The notes: generated from the sequence alone by a model not told the origin. DNA of 64,000 bases from Bacillota bacterium (GCA_023400055.1 JAEXFN010000051.1:62001-126000), one strand, 5' to 3'; positions 15,648 to 24,913 are shown, counted from the stretch's first letter. Translations and numbers: made by a program.

Positions 15648-16979
15648 ATGAGTACCAGAAAACAATGCTTATCAAAAGTCTTCCTGGGTTTGGTTCTGAT
15701 TACCGTATTTTCCGTAACCAGCTTAACATTTACGACTTATGCCGCCAAAGAAAAGCAGCAGTTGGTCATCTGGGACTGGTCCGATGTTTATAAAAATGAA
15801 TACCGCAAAGCGATTGATCCTGTGCTTACCAAATTTAAGGCTAACCATCCTGCGATTGATCTTAAAATAGAAGCAATTTTAAACGATGATATCCGGACCA
15901 AACTTTTATCAGCGGCAGCTGCCGGGAATTTACCGGATGTAGCTTACCTCGATGGGCAATGGCTCTATGAGTTCGTTCAAAATGGCTTGGTGATACCGCT
16001 CGATAGTTATGTGAAAAAATGGGGTCAAAAGAGCGATTATCCGGAATCGGTGTGGAAATCGGTGGAATTCGCCGGAAAAGTTTATGGCATTCCCGGCGAT
16101 GGGGATGTCCGAACCCTGTTATACCGGACCGATCTCTTGAAAAAAGCCGAGATTAAAAATCCCCCCAAAACCTGGAACGAATTATTGGAAGATGCTAAAT
16201 TGCTTACGAAAGACACCAATAATGACGGCAAGATCGATCAATGGGGCTTCGCGATGAATGGCGGCAACAGTGAACATACTTCGATGCGCTCTTTGCCGTG
16301 GATTTGGGATCTGGGTGGCGATTTTGTCGATCGTAACGGCAACCCCGCTTTAGATAGTCCGGCGATCGTTAAAACTTTGACCTACCTGAATTCTTTGGTG
16401 AATGTCTACAAGGTTTCACCGCCCGATAGCTATATGAATACCAAAAAAGAAGTGGCCAATCTGATCAAATCCGGTCAAGCGGCAATGGCGATCGTCGGTT
16501 CGTGGGAATGGAATGGTGATGCCAGCTTCCTGAAAACCGACAGCATCAAAGATAAGATAGCCACGGCCCCGATTCCGCTTCCCGACGGAGCGATCGTCAA
16601 ACATCCTTACACCGCGGCCGGTTACGGGGTGTGGGTAATCTTCAATCAACCCAAAACCAACCCGGTCAAGAATGCGGGCTGGGATTGGATTAGCGATTGT
16701 ACCACCACGCAACATATGATCGATATTTTCCAATATGGGACCGGAAACCTGAGCCTGCGTAAATCCACTTTTAAAAATCAGGTTTTTCAAGCCAATCCGG
16801 TTTTCAAGACGTTCATCGAGGTGATGCCTTACGCCAGACCGCGACCGACCACGCCTTATTATGAATTATTGTCCAGCAAATATCGCACCGCGGTTCAAGC
16901 AGTCCTCTCCAAGACCAAGACACCGGAACAGGCTTTAAAACAGGTACAGCAAGAGGTAGAAACCGAAATTAAGAAATAG
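15648..16979 (+). CDS. ABC sugar transporter, extracellular substrate-binding protein (family 1)
   Basis: A 443-residue CUT1 binding protein. It has a signal peptide of about 33 residues (hydrophobic LGLVLITVFSVTSLTF, cleavage near TYA-AKE) and no lipobox cysteine. The mature part shows the SBP_bac pattern (LPDVAYLDGQWLYEFV, QAAMAIVGSWEWN, YTAAGYGVWVIFNQP). An AGGTGG ribosome-binding site precedes the ATG. It is the first gene of an operon with two permeases, a ROK-type regulator and a GH4 glycosidase, so the ligand is probably an alpha- or beta-linked disaccharide or oligosaccharide. Confidence 0.93.
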   Translation: MSTRKQCLSKVFLGLVLITVFSVTSLTFTTYAAKEKQQLVIWDWSDVYKNEYRKAIDPVLTKFKANHPAIDLKIEAILNDDIRTKLLSAAAAGNLPDVAYLDGQWLYEFVQNGLVIPLDSYVKKWGQKSDYPESVWKSVEFAGKVYGIPGDGDVRTLLYRTDLLKKAEIKNPPKTWNELLEDAKLLTKDTNNDGKIDQWGFAMNGGNSEHTSMRSLPWIWDLGGDFVDRNGNPALDSPAIVKTLTYLNSLVNVYKVSPPDSYMNTKKEVANLIKSGQAAMAIVGSWEWNGDASFLKTDSIKDKIATAPIPLPDGAIVKHPYTAAGYGVWVIFNQPKTNPVKNAGWDWISDCTTTQHMIDIFQYGTGNLSLRKSTFKNQVFQANPVFKTFIEVMPYARPRPTTPYYELLSSKYRTAVQAVLSKTKTPEQALKQVQQEVETEIKK

Positions 16980-16991
16980 GCTGTTTTTTAA

Positions 16992-17023
16992 GGATTAAGA
17001 GGCGGCAATCCGCCTCTTAATCC
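16992..17023 (+). terminator. Intra-operon hairpin after binding-protein gene
   Basis: Perfect 14-bp stem GGATTAAGAGGCGG / CCGCCTCTTAATCC with a 4-nt loop, directly between the binding protein and the first permease. No long U-tract follows, so mRNA stabilisation or partial attenuation is more likely than full termination. Confidence 0.75.
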
Positions 17024-17049
17024 GAAGTATGAGTGGTGGAGGACTTTTT

Positions 17050-17937
17050 ATGAACAAATATAACTACCGCGATATGATATTCTCATATGGAATGCTGTTG
17101 CCGGCGTTGGTAATCGTATTTGTTTTTGCGTTTGTTCCGGCTTTTTATGCTTTTTATCTCAGCTTTTTTAAAAGCAATTTTTTGATATTCAACCGTCACT
17201 GGGTGGGCTTTACCAATTATATTACCGTGATTACCAGCGGTCAGTTTTGGATAGCTTTCTACAAAATTTTCCAATATACGTTTTGGGGTGTAATCCTCCA
17301 GTTCATCCTCGGCGTACTGCTCGCTCTTTCTTTAAACAAACCAATGAAAGGGAGGAGTTTTTTTCGAACGGCGATCATTTTACCATGGACGCTATCGCCG
17401 GTGATCATCGCCATTATCTTTACCACGATTTTATCTCCTTCCAATTCCGGCCTGTTAAATTATTGCTTAATGCAACTGGGGCTGCTCAAAGAACCTGTGG
17501 CGTGGCTGGGGATCGGCAAGGCCATGACGATGGTCATCGTGACGAACACCTGGTTCGGGGTCGCCTTCTCAATGCTAATAGAGTTGGCCGGTTTACAAAG
17601 CATACCCGAGGATGTCTATGAAGCGGCCAAAGTCGACGGAGCCGCTACGGTCCAATCATTTTTTAAGATAACCCTGCCTTTATTGAAACCGATTATTTTG
17701 ATCAATTTGATTTGGATCACCATTAGCACGTTCAATGAATTTGATTTGGTCTACGCGATGACTGGCGGCGGGCCGATCGACGAAACCAATTTGCTGGGTA
17801 TTTATATGTACAACACCGCATTCAACGCCGGAAAATTTGAACTCGGTTCTACCATCGCTATCTTCATGTTCATGACCAATGCCATGATGACCTTTATTTA
17901 TACCAAAGTATTGAAGTATCAAAGCAGCTTGGCATAA
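17050..17937 (+). CDS. ABC sugar permease, MalF/UgpA type
   Basis: A 295-residue permease with six transmembrane helices; the EAA loop is IPEDVYEAAKVDGAATVQSF. The ATG at 17050 is preferred to 17029 because GGTGGAGG overlaps the earlier codons with proper spacing to 17050. MTGGGP, typical of this subunit, follows the EAA loop. It pairs with the next gene. Confidence 0.93.
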   Translation: MNKYNYRDMIFSYGMLLPALVIVFVFAFVPAFYAFYLSFFKSNFLIFNRHWVGFTNYITVITSGQFWIAFYKIFQYTFWGVILQFILGVLLALSLNKPMKGRSFFRTAIILPWTLSPVIIAIIFTTILSPSNSGLLNYCLMQLGLLKEPVAWLGIGKAMTMVIVTNTWFGVAFSMLIELAGLQSIPEDVYEAAKVDGAATVQSFFKITLPLLKPIILINLIWITISTFNEFDLVYAMTGGGPIDETNLLGIYMYNTAFNAGKFELGSTIAIFMFMTNAMMTFIYTKVLKYQSSLA

Positions 17938-17986
17938 TTTGGGGTCAAGCATCAGTTGGCCACTCTTTCAATGGAGAGGATGTATC

Positions 17987-18817
17987 TTGAACAAAATCTT
18001 TAATCCCGGGAAATTAACTAAATATTTATTTGTCTCTGGCTGGACGTTTATTTCGTTGCTGCCTCTATTGTGGATACTGGGCCTTTCGCTGGAGACGCAA
18101 GCCGAATGGAACAGTTATCCGCCGCATTTGATTCCCAGGTGGCCTACGGTTGTCAACTATGTCAACGCCTTTTTGAATTCACCCGTGCCGAGGTTTTTTA
18201 CCAATAGCGTAATCGTAACCTTTTTTTCCTTGGCCTTTTCCCTGCTTTTTGGGACGATGGCTGCCTATGTTATCGCAAGAAAGAATTTTCCATTGAAAAA
18301 AGTACTTTTTTTCGCAATTATTTCAGTCCGAATGATACCGGCTTTGTTAAGCATTATTCCGCTCTATGTAATCATGTTTAAATTAAAATGGCTCAACACC
18401 TATTTATCCTTAATCGTGGCCTATATGGCTACCGGGATTCCAGTCGTTACCTGGATTATGAACGGTTTTTTTGAAACAATTCCCAAGGAATTGGAAGAAG
18501 CTGCCCTCATCGATGGCTGTACTTCCTTTGAAATATTTTATAAAATAATCATGCCGTTGGTAGTGCCGGGAATATCGGTTTCCGCAATTTTTGTCTTTGT
18601 GAGGATCTGGAATGAGTATATTATGGCTCTTACCTTAACCTCTGCGACAGAAATGAGGACGCTTCCCGTCGGGATAAGAATTGCTCTGGGCACTCGAATG
18701 GCCGATTTTGGCTCGATGGCTGCTTATTCGATGATCGCGATTGTCCCCATTGTGATAACCTTTTTAGTTTTCCAGAAGAAATTTGTTTCGGGGTTGACCA
18801 GCGGGGCCATTAAATAA
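17987..18817 (+). CDS. ABC sugar permease, MalG/UgpE type
   Basis: A 276-residue permease; the EAA loop is IPKELEEAALIDGCTSFEIF and the C-terminus FVSGLTSGAIK is typical. The frame is open from 17939, but TTG 17987 with GGAGAGGA six nt upstream is the supported start, matching the TTG start of the permease at 10612. Confidence 0.92.
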   Translation: MNKIFNPGKLTKYLFVSGWTFISLLPLLWILGLSLETQAEWNSYPPHLIPRWPTVVNYVNAFLNSPVPRFFTNSVIVTFFSLAFSLLFGTMAAYVIARKNFPLKKVLFFAIISVRMIPALLSIIPLYVIMFKLKWLNTYLSLIVAYMATGIPVVTWIMNGFFETIPKELEEAALIDGCTSFEIFYKIIMPLVVPGISVSAIFVFVRIWNEYIMALTLTSATEMRTLPVGIRIALGTRMADFGSMAAYSMIAIVPIVITFLVFQKKFVSGLTSGAIK

Positions 18818-18915
18818 AAAGCAGCGCGAGGAGCATAGCTCAATAACCGGAATGATTTCCTTTGCATTGTCGAAAATTTTGCCATGAATTATATTTCAAA
18901 ATTGGAGTGAAAAAT

Positions 18916-20121
18916 TTGTTGCCGACGAGTCCCGCCAGACAAGTAACCATTCGGAATCACAATCGCAATCTGGTATTGCAGGTGATTGAGAAGAAAGGCC
19001 AGATTTTCCGGGCTGATTTATCCAAAATCACCCGCATCAGCGAACCGACGATTTCTGGAATCGTCGAAAGTTTTATTCAGAAAGGGCTCGTTCGGGAACT
19101 TGGCTTCGGCGAATCACTGGGCGGCCGGAAACCGGTACTGATTGAGTTCAATCCGCGGGTCGGGTATGTGGTGGGGATCGATGCCGGGGGCACCGATATC
19201 AAGCTGGGTATTTCCGACTTGGGCGGTAAATTTGTTTTTAAAAAGAATTTCCGCAGTCGGGACATTGGCGCAAGAGAAGCCGCGGTATCCGAATTGGCTG
19301 ATCTGATACTGCAAATTATTGAAGAGAGCCACCTGGAAAAAACCAAGATTTTAGGGGTGGGATTATCGGTACCCGCGATCACCGATCCCGAAAAGGGCAT
19401 GGTTTCTTTTGCCCCGGCATTCCAATGGCATAATATTCCCTTGGGGCCGATGCTTTCACAGCGGCTGGGCCTGGCGGTTTCCATCGAAAACGATGTCAAT
19501 GCGGCGGCATTGGCCGAAAAGCAATGGGGGATAGCCAAAGATTTTCACGATTTCGTTTTTATCAGTATCGGCACCGGGATAGGGGCCGGGCTGATTCTGA
19601 ACGGCGAGTTACATCGCGGTTATCATTATGCCGCCGGAGAAATTGGCTACACCATCGTCGATGTCGATTGGGTCCGGCGCCAAGAGAATCCCGAAAATTT
19701 GTTATTCGGTTGCTTGGAGAGCATCGCGGCTGCCCCGGGAATCATTAAGCGCGCTAAGGCACTTGGCTTTCGAAAAACCGCCGCCGAAGAGCGGGATAAC
19801 ATCGAGTTTTCGGCCGAGGATATCTTTCATTCGGCAAGGAATGGCGATCCCATTGCTTTGCAAGTGCTCGATGAGGTTACGGACTACTTGGCCGCGGGGG
19901 TGATCAATATTGCATTGGTGGTCAGCCCCCAGGCGATCATATTGGGCGGCGGAGTTGCTGAAGCCGGAAATGTTCTGCTTGAACCGCTGCGTACCAAAAT
20001 CCAGATGGTTTCGCCGATCAAGCCGCAGATTCTGCTGTCGTCGAAACATAGCGACGCTGGTTTAATCGGTGCCGCTTCCCTGGCGGTGCTGAAAGCGAAA
20101 CAGGATTTAATTAAAGATTAA
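18916..20121 (+). CDS. ROK-family transcriptional regulator
   Basis: About 401 residues: an N-terminal MarR/GntR-like winged HTH (about 10-70, HNRNLVLQVIEKKGQIFRAD and SEPTISGIVESFIQKGL) and a ROK sugar-kinase-like domain. The ATP-binding GIDAGGTDIKLG and the glucokinase-type GTGIGAGLILNGELHRG are present. The usual zinc site (GEIGH plus CxCGxxGC) reads GEIGY and NLLFGCLES, so most ligands are missing and zinc binding is probably lost. XylR/NagC-type repressors use this fold to sense sugars. I start at TTG 18916 (or the next TTG) because GGAG lies 8 nt upstream. It is cotranscribed with the transporter and GH4 gene and probably regulates them. Confidence 0.88.
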   Translation: MLPTSPARQVTIRNHNRNLVLQVIEKKGQIFRADLSKITRISEPTISGIVESFIQKGLVRELGFGESLGGRKPVLIEFNPRVGYVVGIDAGGTDIKLGISDLGGKFVFKKNFRSRDIGAREAAVSELADLILQIIEESHLEKTKILGVGLSVPAITDPEKGMVSFAPAFQWHNIPLGPMLSQRLGLAVSIENDVNAAALAEKQWGIAKDFHDFVFISIGTGIGAGLILNGELHRGYHYAAGEIGYTIVDVDWVRRQENPENLLFGCLESIAAAPGIIKRAKALGFRKTAAEERDNIEFSAEDIFHSARNGDPIALQVLDEVTDYLAAGVINIALVVSPQAIILGGGVAEAGNVLLEPLRTKIQMVSPIKPQILLSSKHSDAGLIGAASLAVLKAKQDLIKD

Positions 20122-20145
20122 AATATCTGATTCGGAGGGATTACG

Positions 20146-21459
20146 ATGGTCAAAAAACCAAAGATCGTCATTATCGGAGCCGGCAGCGCCTCATTCGGAT
20201 TGGCCTGCATCCGAGACGCCTTCACGACCAAGGAGCTTTGGGGCAGTGAATTGGTTTTGGTCGATTTGGATCAAACCAGTTTGGAGCGGATGTTAAAAGC
20301 GGCGCGGCGGGTCGACCGCGAGCTCGGTGCCGGATACCAAATTTCCGGCGCGCTGGATCGCTGCGCCGTTTTACCGGGAGCCGATTATGTAATAACCTCT
20401 ATCGCTGTAAACCGGATTGCGCTTTGGAAACAGGATTTTAGAATTCCGCAGCAATACGGGATTAAGCACGTATTGGGCGAAAACGGCGGACCCGGCGCGG
20501 TTTTTCATACCATGAGAAATATTCCGATCATTCTCGACATTTGTGAGGATATGGAGCGGTTATGTCCAAACGCTTTGTTAATCAATTTCACCAACCCGGA
20601 AAGCCGGATCTGCCTTGCCATTAAGAAGTATACCCAAGTGAAGGCGGTCGGTTTGTGCCACCAAATTGGCGAAGGAATGCGGATTATCGCCAAAATCATG
20701 GGAAAAAACCCTGCAGAGCTTGACGTGAAGGCCTTTGGTTTAAACCATTTCACGTGGTTCAAAGATATTCGCGAGAAAAGCAGCGGCGCGGATTGGTACC
20801 CGTTGCTTCGGGAATGTGAAAAAGGATTCGATCCCGAATACGAAAAATTATCGCGTTTCATGTTTCATCGCTTTGGCCTGTTTCCGACCGCCGGAGACGG
20901 CCATCTCGGGGAATACTTGCCCTTCGCCCATGAAATGATGAGTACCGCGGGCTATGATTTTGACGCGAATGAAAGATATCGTGCAGCAAATATCAAGTTC
21001 ATTGAGGATATCGGCTCCGGCGCGATTGGGTTGGATACGAAGTTCGATTTTCCCGAAAAAGGGGGCTTTACCGTATTGACGCCCTCGGGTGAAAAAGCGT
21101 TTGCCATCATCCGGGGAATTACGTACAACACCAATGAAGTGATCGAATCGGCCAATTTGCCCAACGACGGATATATTACCAATCTGCCTAGCGACGCAAT
21201 CGTGGAGGTGCCCATCGTCGTCAGTGGCAATGGCATCAATGGCTTGGGGATGGGCGAATTGCCCCGGGGAATCGCGGCGCTCTGTCAAAGTCAAATCAAT
21301 GTTCAACACTTGGTGGTGGATGCGGGCGCCACTGGAAATCGGGACCTGGTATTGCAAGCGCTTTTGGTCGACCCCAATGTGCCGAGCGCTGCGGCGGCAA
21401 CTGATATTTATCGGGAAATCATGGCAATCGACAAACCTTATCTCCCGCAGTTCCGATAG
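20146..21459 (+). CDS. Glycoside hydrolase family 4 (alpha-galactosidase/alpha-glucosidase or 6-phospho-glycosidase type)
   Basis: A 437-residue enzyme of the unusual NAD- and Mn-dependent family GH4, which cleaves glycosides by oxidation-elimination. The N-terminal Rossmann motif is IIGAGSASFG, NFTNPESR is conserved, and the metal ligands are Cys171 in GLCHQIGEG and His201 in GLNHFTWF, close to those of the Thermotoga AglA enzyme. It acts in the cytoplasm, consistent with uptake of the intact glycoside by the transporter upstream. There is no phosphotransferase system nearby, so a non-phosphorylated substrate is more likely. AlgA-, MelA- and LplD-like members look similar, so substrate is unresolved. 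Confidence 0.9.
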   Translation: MVKKPKIVIIGAGSASFGLACIRDAFTTKELWGSELVLVDLDQTSLERMLKAARRVDRELGAGYQISGALDRCAVLPGADYVITSIAVNRIALWKQDFRIPQQYGIKHVLGENGGPGAVFHTMRNIPIILDICEDMERLCPNALLINFTNPESRICLAIKKYTQVKAVGLCHQIGEGMRIIAKIMGKNPAELDVKAFGLNHFTWFKDIREKSSGADWYPLLRECEKGFDPEYEKLSRFMFHRFGLFPTAGDGHLGEYLPFAHEMMSTAGYDFDANERYRAANIKFIEDIGSGAIGLDTKFDFPEKGGFTVLTPSGEKAFAIIRGITYNTNEVIESANLPNDGYITNLPSDAIVEVPIVVSGNGINGLGMGELPRGIAALCQSQINVQHLVVDAGATGNRDLVLQALLVDPNVPSAAAATDIYREIMAIDKPYLPQFR

Positions 21460-21714
21460 CCGGTATCCCAATGGTCGGATGAAGCGGATGAAAGGACCGC
21501 CCGGATTGAACCGGGGAACGGACCCTGCCGTGAAATCCGTCAATCGTCGGAAGCGATGATCTGTTTTTTAACTTCCATTTTTGTTTCGCTTCTGCGTAAC
21601 ATTTTCAGCGGGGCGGTCCGGTTTGAGCGGGATGGGCGGATCATTGCCGGCGCTGTTTAAGCTTTCAAATAGTCCGGCGCGCCGGATAATGATAGCAGGA
21701 ACAGAAGAGTAAAG

Positions 21715-21752
21715 AAACAAAGGCCAGCGTCGTGTCGCACTGGCCTTTGTTT
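21715..21752 (+). terminator. Terminator downstream of GH4 operon
   Basis: A 13-bp stem AAACAAAGGCCAG (21715-21727) / CTGGCCTTTGTTT (21740-21752) with a 12-nt loop and T-rich end. It is similar in sequence to the terminator at 7393-7421. Confidence 0.75.
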
Positions 21753-21824
21753 TGCCGGGCAATCGTTTTTCTCGCAAATCATACGATTCAAATCATGTCG
21801 TCGCCTCTGGTTGAGACGTTGAAA

Positions 21825-22139
21825 GAGATCGTTTTGTTAATGAAAGAGCTTGTTGAGCGACTGAGCGAGCTTGCTGAGTGACTGAGCAAGCTTGTTGAGT
21901 GACTGAGCAAGCTTGTTGAGTGACTGAGCGAGCTTGCTGAGTGACTGAGAGAGCTTGTTGAGTGACTGAAAGAGCTTGTTGAGTGATTGAGCGAGCTTGC
22001 TGAGCGACTGAAAGAGCTTGTTGAGTGACTGAGCGAGCTTGTTGAGTGACTGAGCGAGCTTGCTGAGCGACTGAAAGAGCTTGTTGAGTGACTGAGCGAG
22101 CTTGCTGAGCGACTGAAAGAGCTTGCTGAGTGACCAAAA
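21825..22139. repeat. 21-bp tandem array of D-type monomers (no DnaA boxes)
   Basis: One B-like monomer (21825-21845) is followed by fourteen 21-bp monomers of the form GAGCTTGYTGAGTGACTGA-GC (21846-22139). They are the reverse complement of the box-free D monomer of the other arrays, here amplified alone. No TTATNCACA is present. Because 21 is divisible by three, long minus-strand frames stay open and read as Ser- or Gln-rich heptads in two frames at once, which argues against coding. Confidence 0.9.
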
Positions 22140-22516
22140 GACTTAATCGCGGATTTAACGGATGAAAGGATTCCACGGCCTAGCGATTGGGAAGTAGGTT
22201 TTTTCCGTGAAATCCTTAAATCCATGAATCCGTGATCGGCTCTTTTTAATGTAAGGATCCCTTGGGAGCCTCGGCCGAATTGAATCATGTTAATCCTTGA
22301 ATCCTGCGAATCATGGTTCGGGAGGCGAATGATATTTTTCGGGTACGAAAACGATACTTCAGGCCCGGCTTTTCGCGGTATAATTTCAGCATGGAAGCAT
22401 CTTTCATTGGGGAGTCCGTCGGTGACACCGACGGACTTTCGGTCCTGGGTCAAAGCTTCCCTTGCTGATGCCCCGCTTTCCGAATGCGGAGCGGACTTGA
22501 TAATCATCAGCGAGCT
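22136..22516. repeat. Element A, copy 1
   Basis: About 380 bp non-coding repeat beginning at the end of the array. Its landmarks are GGATTTAACGGATGAAAGGA, GAATCCTGCGAATCATGGTT, a TATAAT box at 22379-22384, and a hairpin with arms GTCCGTCGGT (22414-22423) and ACCGACGGAC (22427-22436). Four other copies occur near 40.4, 41.1, 41.7 and 60.8 kb. Confidence 0.85.
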
Positions 22517-22692
22517 TTTCATCCGACGCTTGCGCCCGATGAAAAATTTGAATTGAACTTCATCAGCTGAGCTTATATAGTAATATTTAGTATTATGAAA
22601 AGAGAGCAAACCGCTTCGGAATACCCGGAATCGCAGCGACGCATCCGGGATTTAGCAGTTGAATCAATACCCAGACAAAGGTGGAGTGAGCG

Positions 22693-24630
22693 ATGGCCAA
22701 GATAGCGTTTATGGCCGCCAACCAGGACATGCTGGAACAGGCGACGGCGATAGCCGGAAAATTCGAGATGGATGTCGAGATCAAACTGATTACTTCGGAA
22801 GATGTGGTGGCCGAGGCCAACCGGGCCGCCAGGAATGGCGCCGATATCATCATCGCCCGGGGCACCCAGGCGTATCTGGTCCGGAAATACACCCAGATCC
22901 CGGTGGTGGAGATCGTGCTCACCGGCCAGGAATTGGCGCTGTTGATCAACGAGGCCCGCAAACTCACCGGCCAAAGCCATCCGGTCATCGGCATCCTGGG
23001 CGTAAAAAGCATGTTCAGCAACACCAAGCCGTTTGAGGAGATCTTCGATTTAACCATCCGCGAATATTTCGTGGCGAAGGGCGAGGAACTGGAGGCCGCC
23101 GCCCGGCGGGCCTGGGAAGACCGGGTGGACATCCTGATCGGGGGCAAGATCGCCATCGAGTGCGCCCAAAAATGGGGGCTGCCCACCTTGTTTCTCAAAT
23201 CGCAGCTCGACAGCATCGCCGACGCCTTCCGCAATGCCGAGCGCATGGCCTATGCCATCGAGCTGGAGAAGACCAATACCGCCGAGTTGCGGACCATTCT
23301 CAACTATTCCTTCGACGGGATCATCCGCCTGGACAACCGGGGCCGGGTGACGGTGGTCAATTATATGGCGGAGAAGATCCTGGGGAAGAGTTCCGACGAA
23401 ATGCTGGGCAAGCCGATCACCGCCATCCTGAAACTGCCCGACGAGGATCAGCTCCGCCAGGTGCTTGAGGAGGGCAAAAGCCTCTATTCGATCATCATCA
23501 ACAACGACAACCTGGCGCTGGTGGCCAACCTGGCCAACATGACGGTGGACAATGTCTCGCAGGGCGTTATCCTGTCGTTTCGGGAATTCAAGAAGATCGA
23601 GGAAATGGAGGCGGAGATCCGCCAGAAACTTTATAGCAAAGGATATGTGGCCCAACATACCTTTAACCAACTGATCGGCCGTTCCCAGGCGCTGAAAGAG
23701 CTGAAGCGCGCCGGGAACGCTTACGCCAAATATGACCTTCCGATTCTGCTCAGTGGGGAACTGGGAACCGGCAAAAGCGCCCTGGCGGAATGCGTTCATA
23801 ATGCCAGCCTGCGGCAGCAGTGCCCCTTCGTCGGCGTCAACTGCCAGGGGGTGTCCCAGGAGTTCCTGCAGAAACAACTCTTCGGTTATGCGGTGGAAAA
23901 TCCGTATACCAATCTCTCCAGCAAAGTGATGAAGGGCGCCTTTGAACTGGCGCATACCGGGACGCTGTTTCTGGATCACGTGGCGGAGCTGAATGATTAC
24001 TGCCAAATCAATCTGTTGCGGGTTTTGCAGCAGGGGACGTTTCTGCGGCCGGAAAGCGACAAGTCCTATCCGGTCAACGTCCGGCTCATCTGCGCCAGCG
24101 ATGTCGACCTGATTCGCCGGGTCAAGGAAGGCAAGTTCAACGAGGAGCTCTATTATGAATTGAGTGTCCTGGAACTGTATCTGCCGCCTTTGCGCCAAAG
24201 GAAAGCGGATATCGCCGATTTGCTGGATCACTACATCGAAGCGTACGGCAATTTCTACCGGAAATACATCCTCTTGACCGATGACGCCCGGGAGCTGGTT
24301 TCGGCCTATCCCTGGTATGGCAATGTCCAGCAGCTCAAACGGTTCTGTGAGAAGCTGGTCATTCTGGCGGACAAAAAGGTGCTGGACAGCGAGTTTATCG
24401 ACCGCAGCCTCGCCTTCTTCACGGTTTCCTGGGAGGAGGACAAATTCGCGGCGGGAGAGTCCGCCGCCAAGGTCATCGTCTATCAGAACCCCGAATCGTC
24501 CCTGATCCTGAAAGCCTTGGAAAAGCACAAAGGCAACCGGAATCTGGTCGCCGCGGAGTTGGGCATCAGCACCACCACGCTGTGGCGGAAGATCAAGAAA
24601 TATAACATTAAGTATAAATTCGATGTGTAG
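22693..24630 (+). CDS. PrpR-type regulator with degenerate sigma-54 AAA+ domain
   Basis: A 645-residue regulator: PrpR_N sensor domain (1-195), PAS domain (about 200-305), AAA+ sigma-54 interaction domain (about 325-555) and a Fis-type HTH at the C-terminus (LVAAELGISTTTLWRKIKKY). Walker A is intact (GELGTGKS, 355-362). Three normally essential features are altered: the GAFTGA loop after LFGY (396-399) is replaced by unrelated sequence, Walker B reads FLDH instead of FLDE (Asp428-His429), and the Arg of DLYYRL is Glu489. It may therefore bind DNA and sense a ligand but not remodel sigma-54 holoenzyme. GGTGGAG supports the start. It is followed by a Dpp-type transporter and sugar-acid genes, its likely targets. 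Confidence 0.88.
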   Translation: MAKIAFMAANQDMLEQATAIAGKFEMDVEIKLITSEDVVAEANRAARNGADIIIARGTQAYLVRKYTQIPVVEIVLTGQELALLINEARKLTGQSHPVIGILGVKSMFSNTKPFEEIFDLTIREYFVAKGEELEAAARRAWEDRVDILIGGKIAIECAQKWGLPTLFLKSQLDSIADAFRNAERMAYAIELEKTNTAELRTILNYSFDGIIRLDNRGRVTVVNYMAEKILGKSSDEMLGKPITAILKLPDEDQLRQVLEEGKSLYSIIINNDNLALVANLANMTVDNVSQGVILSFREFKKIEEMEAEIRQKLYSKGYVAQHTFNQLIGRSQALKELKRAGNAYAKYDLPILLSGELGTGKSALAECVHNASLRQQCPFVGVNCQGVSQEFLQKQLFGYAVENPYTNLSSKVMKGAFELAHTGTLFLDHVAELNDYCQINLLRVLQQGTFLRPESDKSYPVNVRLICASDVDLIRRVKEGKFNEELYYELSVLELYLPPLRQRKADIADLLDHYIEAYGNFYRKYILLTDDARELVSAYPWYGNVQQLKRFCEKLVILADKKVLDSEFIDRSLAFFTVSWEEDKFAAGESAAKVIVYQNPESSLILKALEKHKGNRNLVAAELGISTTTLWRKIKKYNIKYKFDV

Positions 24631-24711
24631 CCCCAATGAAGCCGCCCTTTTCGGAATCCGCCGTTCTCATTGCAGCATGAGCCTTCAAGCCCCTTTTTCT
24701 TCCTAATTAAA

Positions 24712-24729
24712 AGCGCCACCTGATGGCGC
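24712..24729. terminator. Small hairpin downstream of PrpR-type gene
   Basis: AGCGCCA / TGGCGCT 7-bp stem with a short loop. A T-tract exists only on the minus strand, so plus-strand terminator function is weak. Confidence 0.35.
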
Positions 24730-24913
24730 TGACGCAAACTTTGAACCCGATATCCCCCTGATATTTCGCTCGGAATAACTATCCTATGATTATGTTTCAT
24801 CCCCTTGATGAATGATTGAAATTAAAATGAAATGAATTGAAATTTTCAATGCAATAGATGAAAAAATATCGCAAATAAAACTGAGAAAACCCTGTTTGTA
24901 CGGGTCCGAAGTA

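Noticed and set aside
15450..15665. A 71-residue minus-strand frame upstream of the second binding protein
   Set aside because: It overlaps the leader and start of the binding-protein gene, with no ribosome-binding site or recognisable motif.
21846..22139. CRISPR array
   Set aside because: Units are contiguous 21-bp tandem repeats without unique spacers, and no cas genes are nearby.
21788..22609. A 273-residue Ser-rich open frame on the minus strand, with a second Gln-rich frame in another phase
   Set aside because: Both frames exist only because the 21-bp repeat lacks stops in those phases. The N-terminal part reads through element A, which is repeated elsewhere without that frame. No convincing ribosome-binding site.
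23050..24636. A 528-residue open frame opposite the PrpR-type gene
   Set aside because: Shadow of the GC-rich coding strand. The plus-strand gene has clear domains and a ribosome-binding site.
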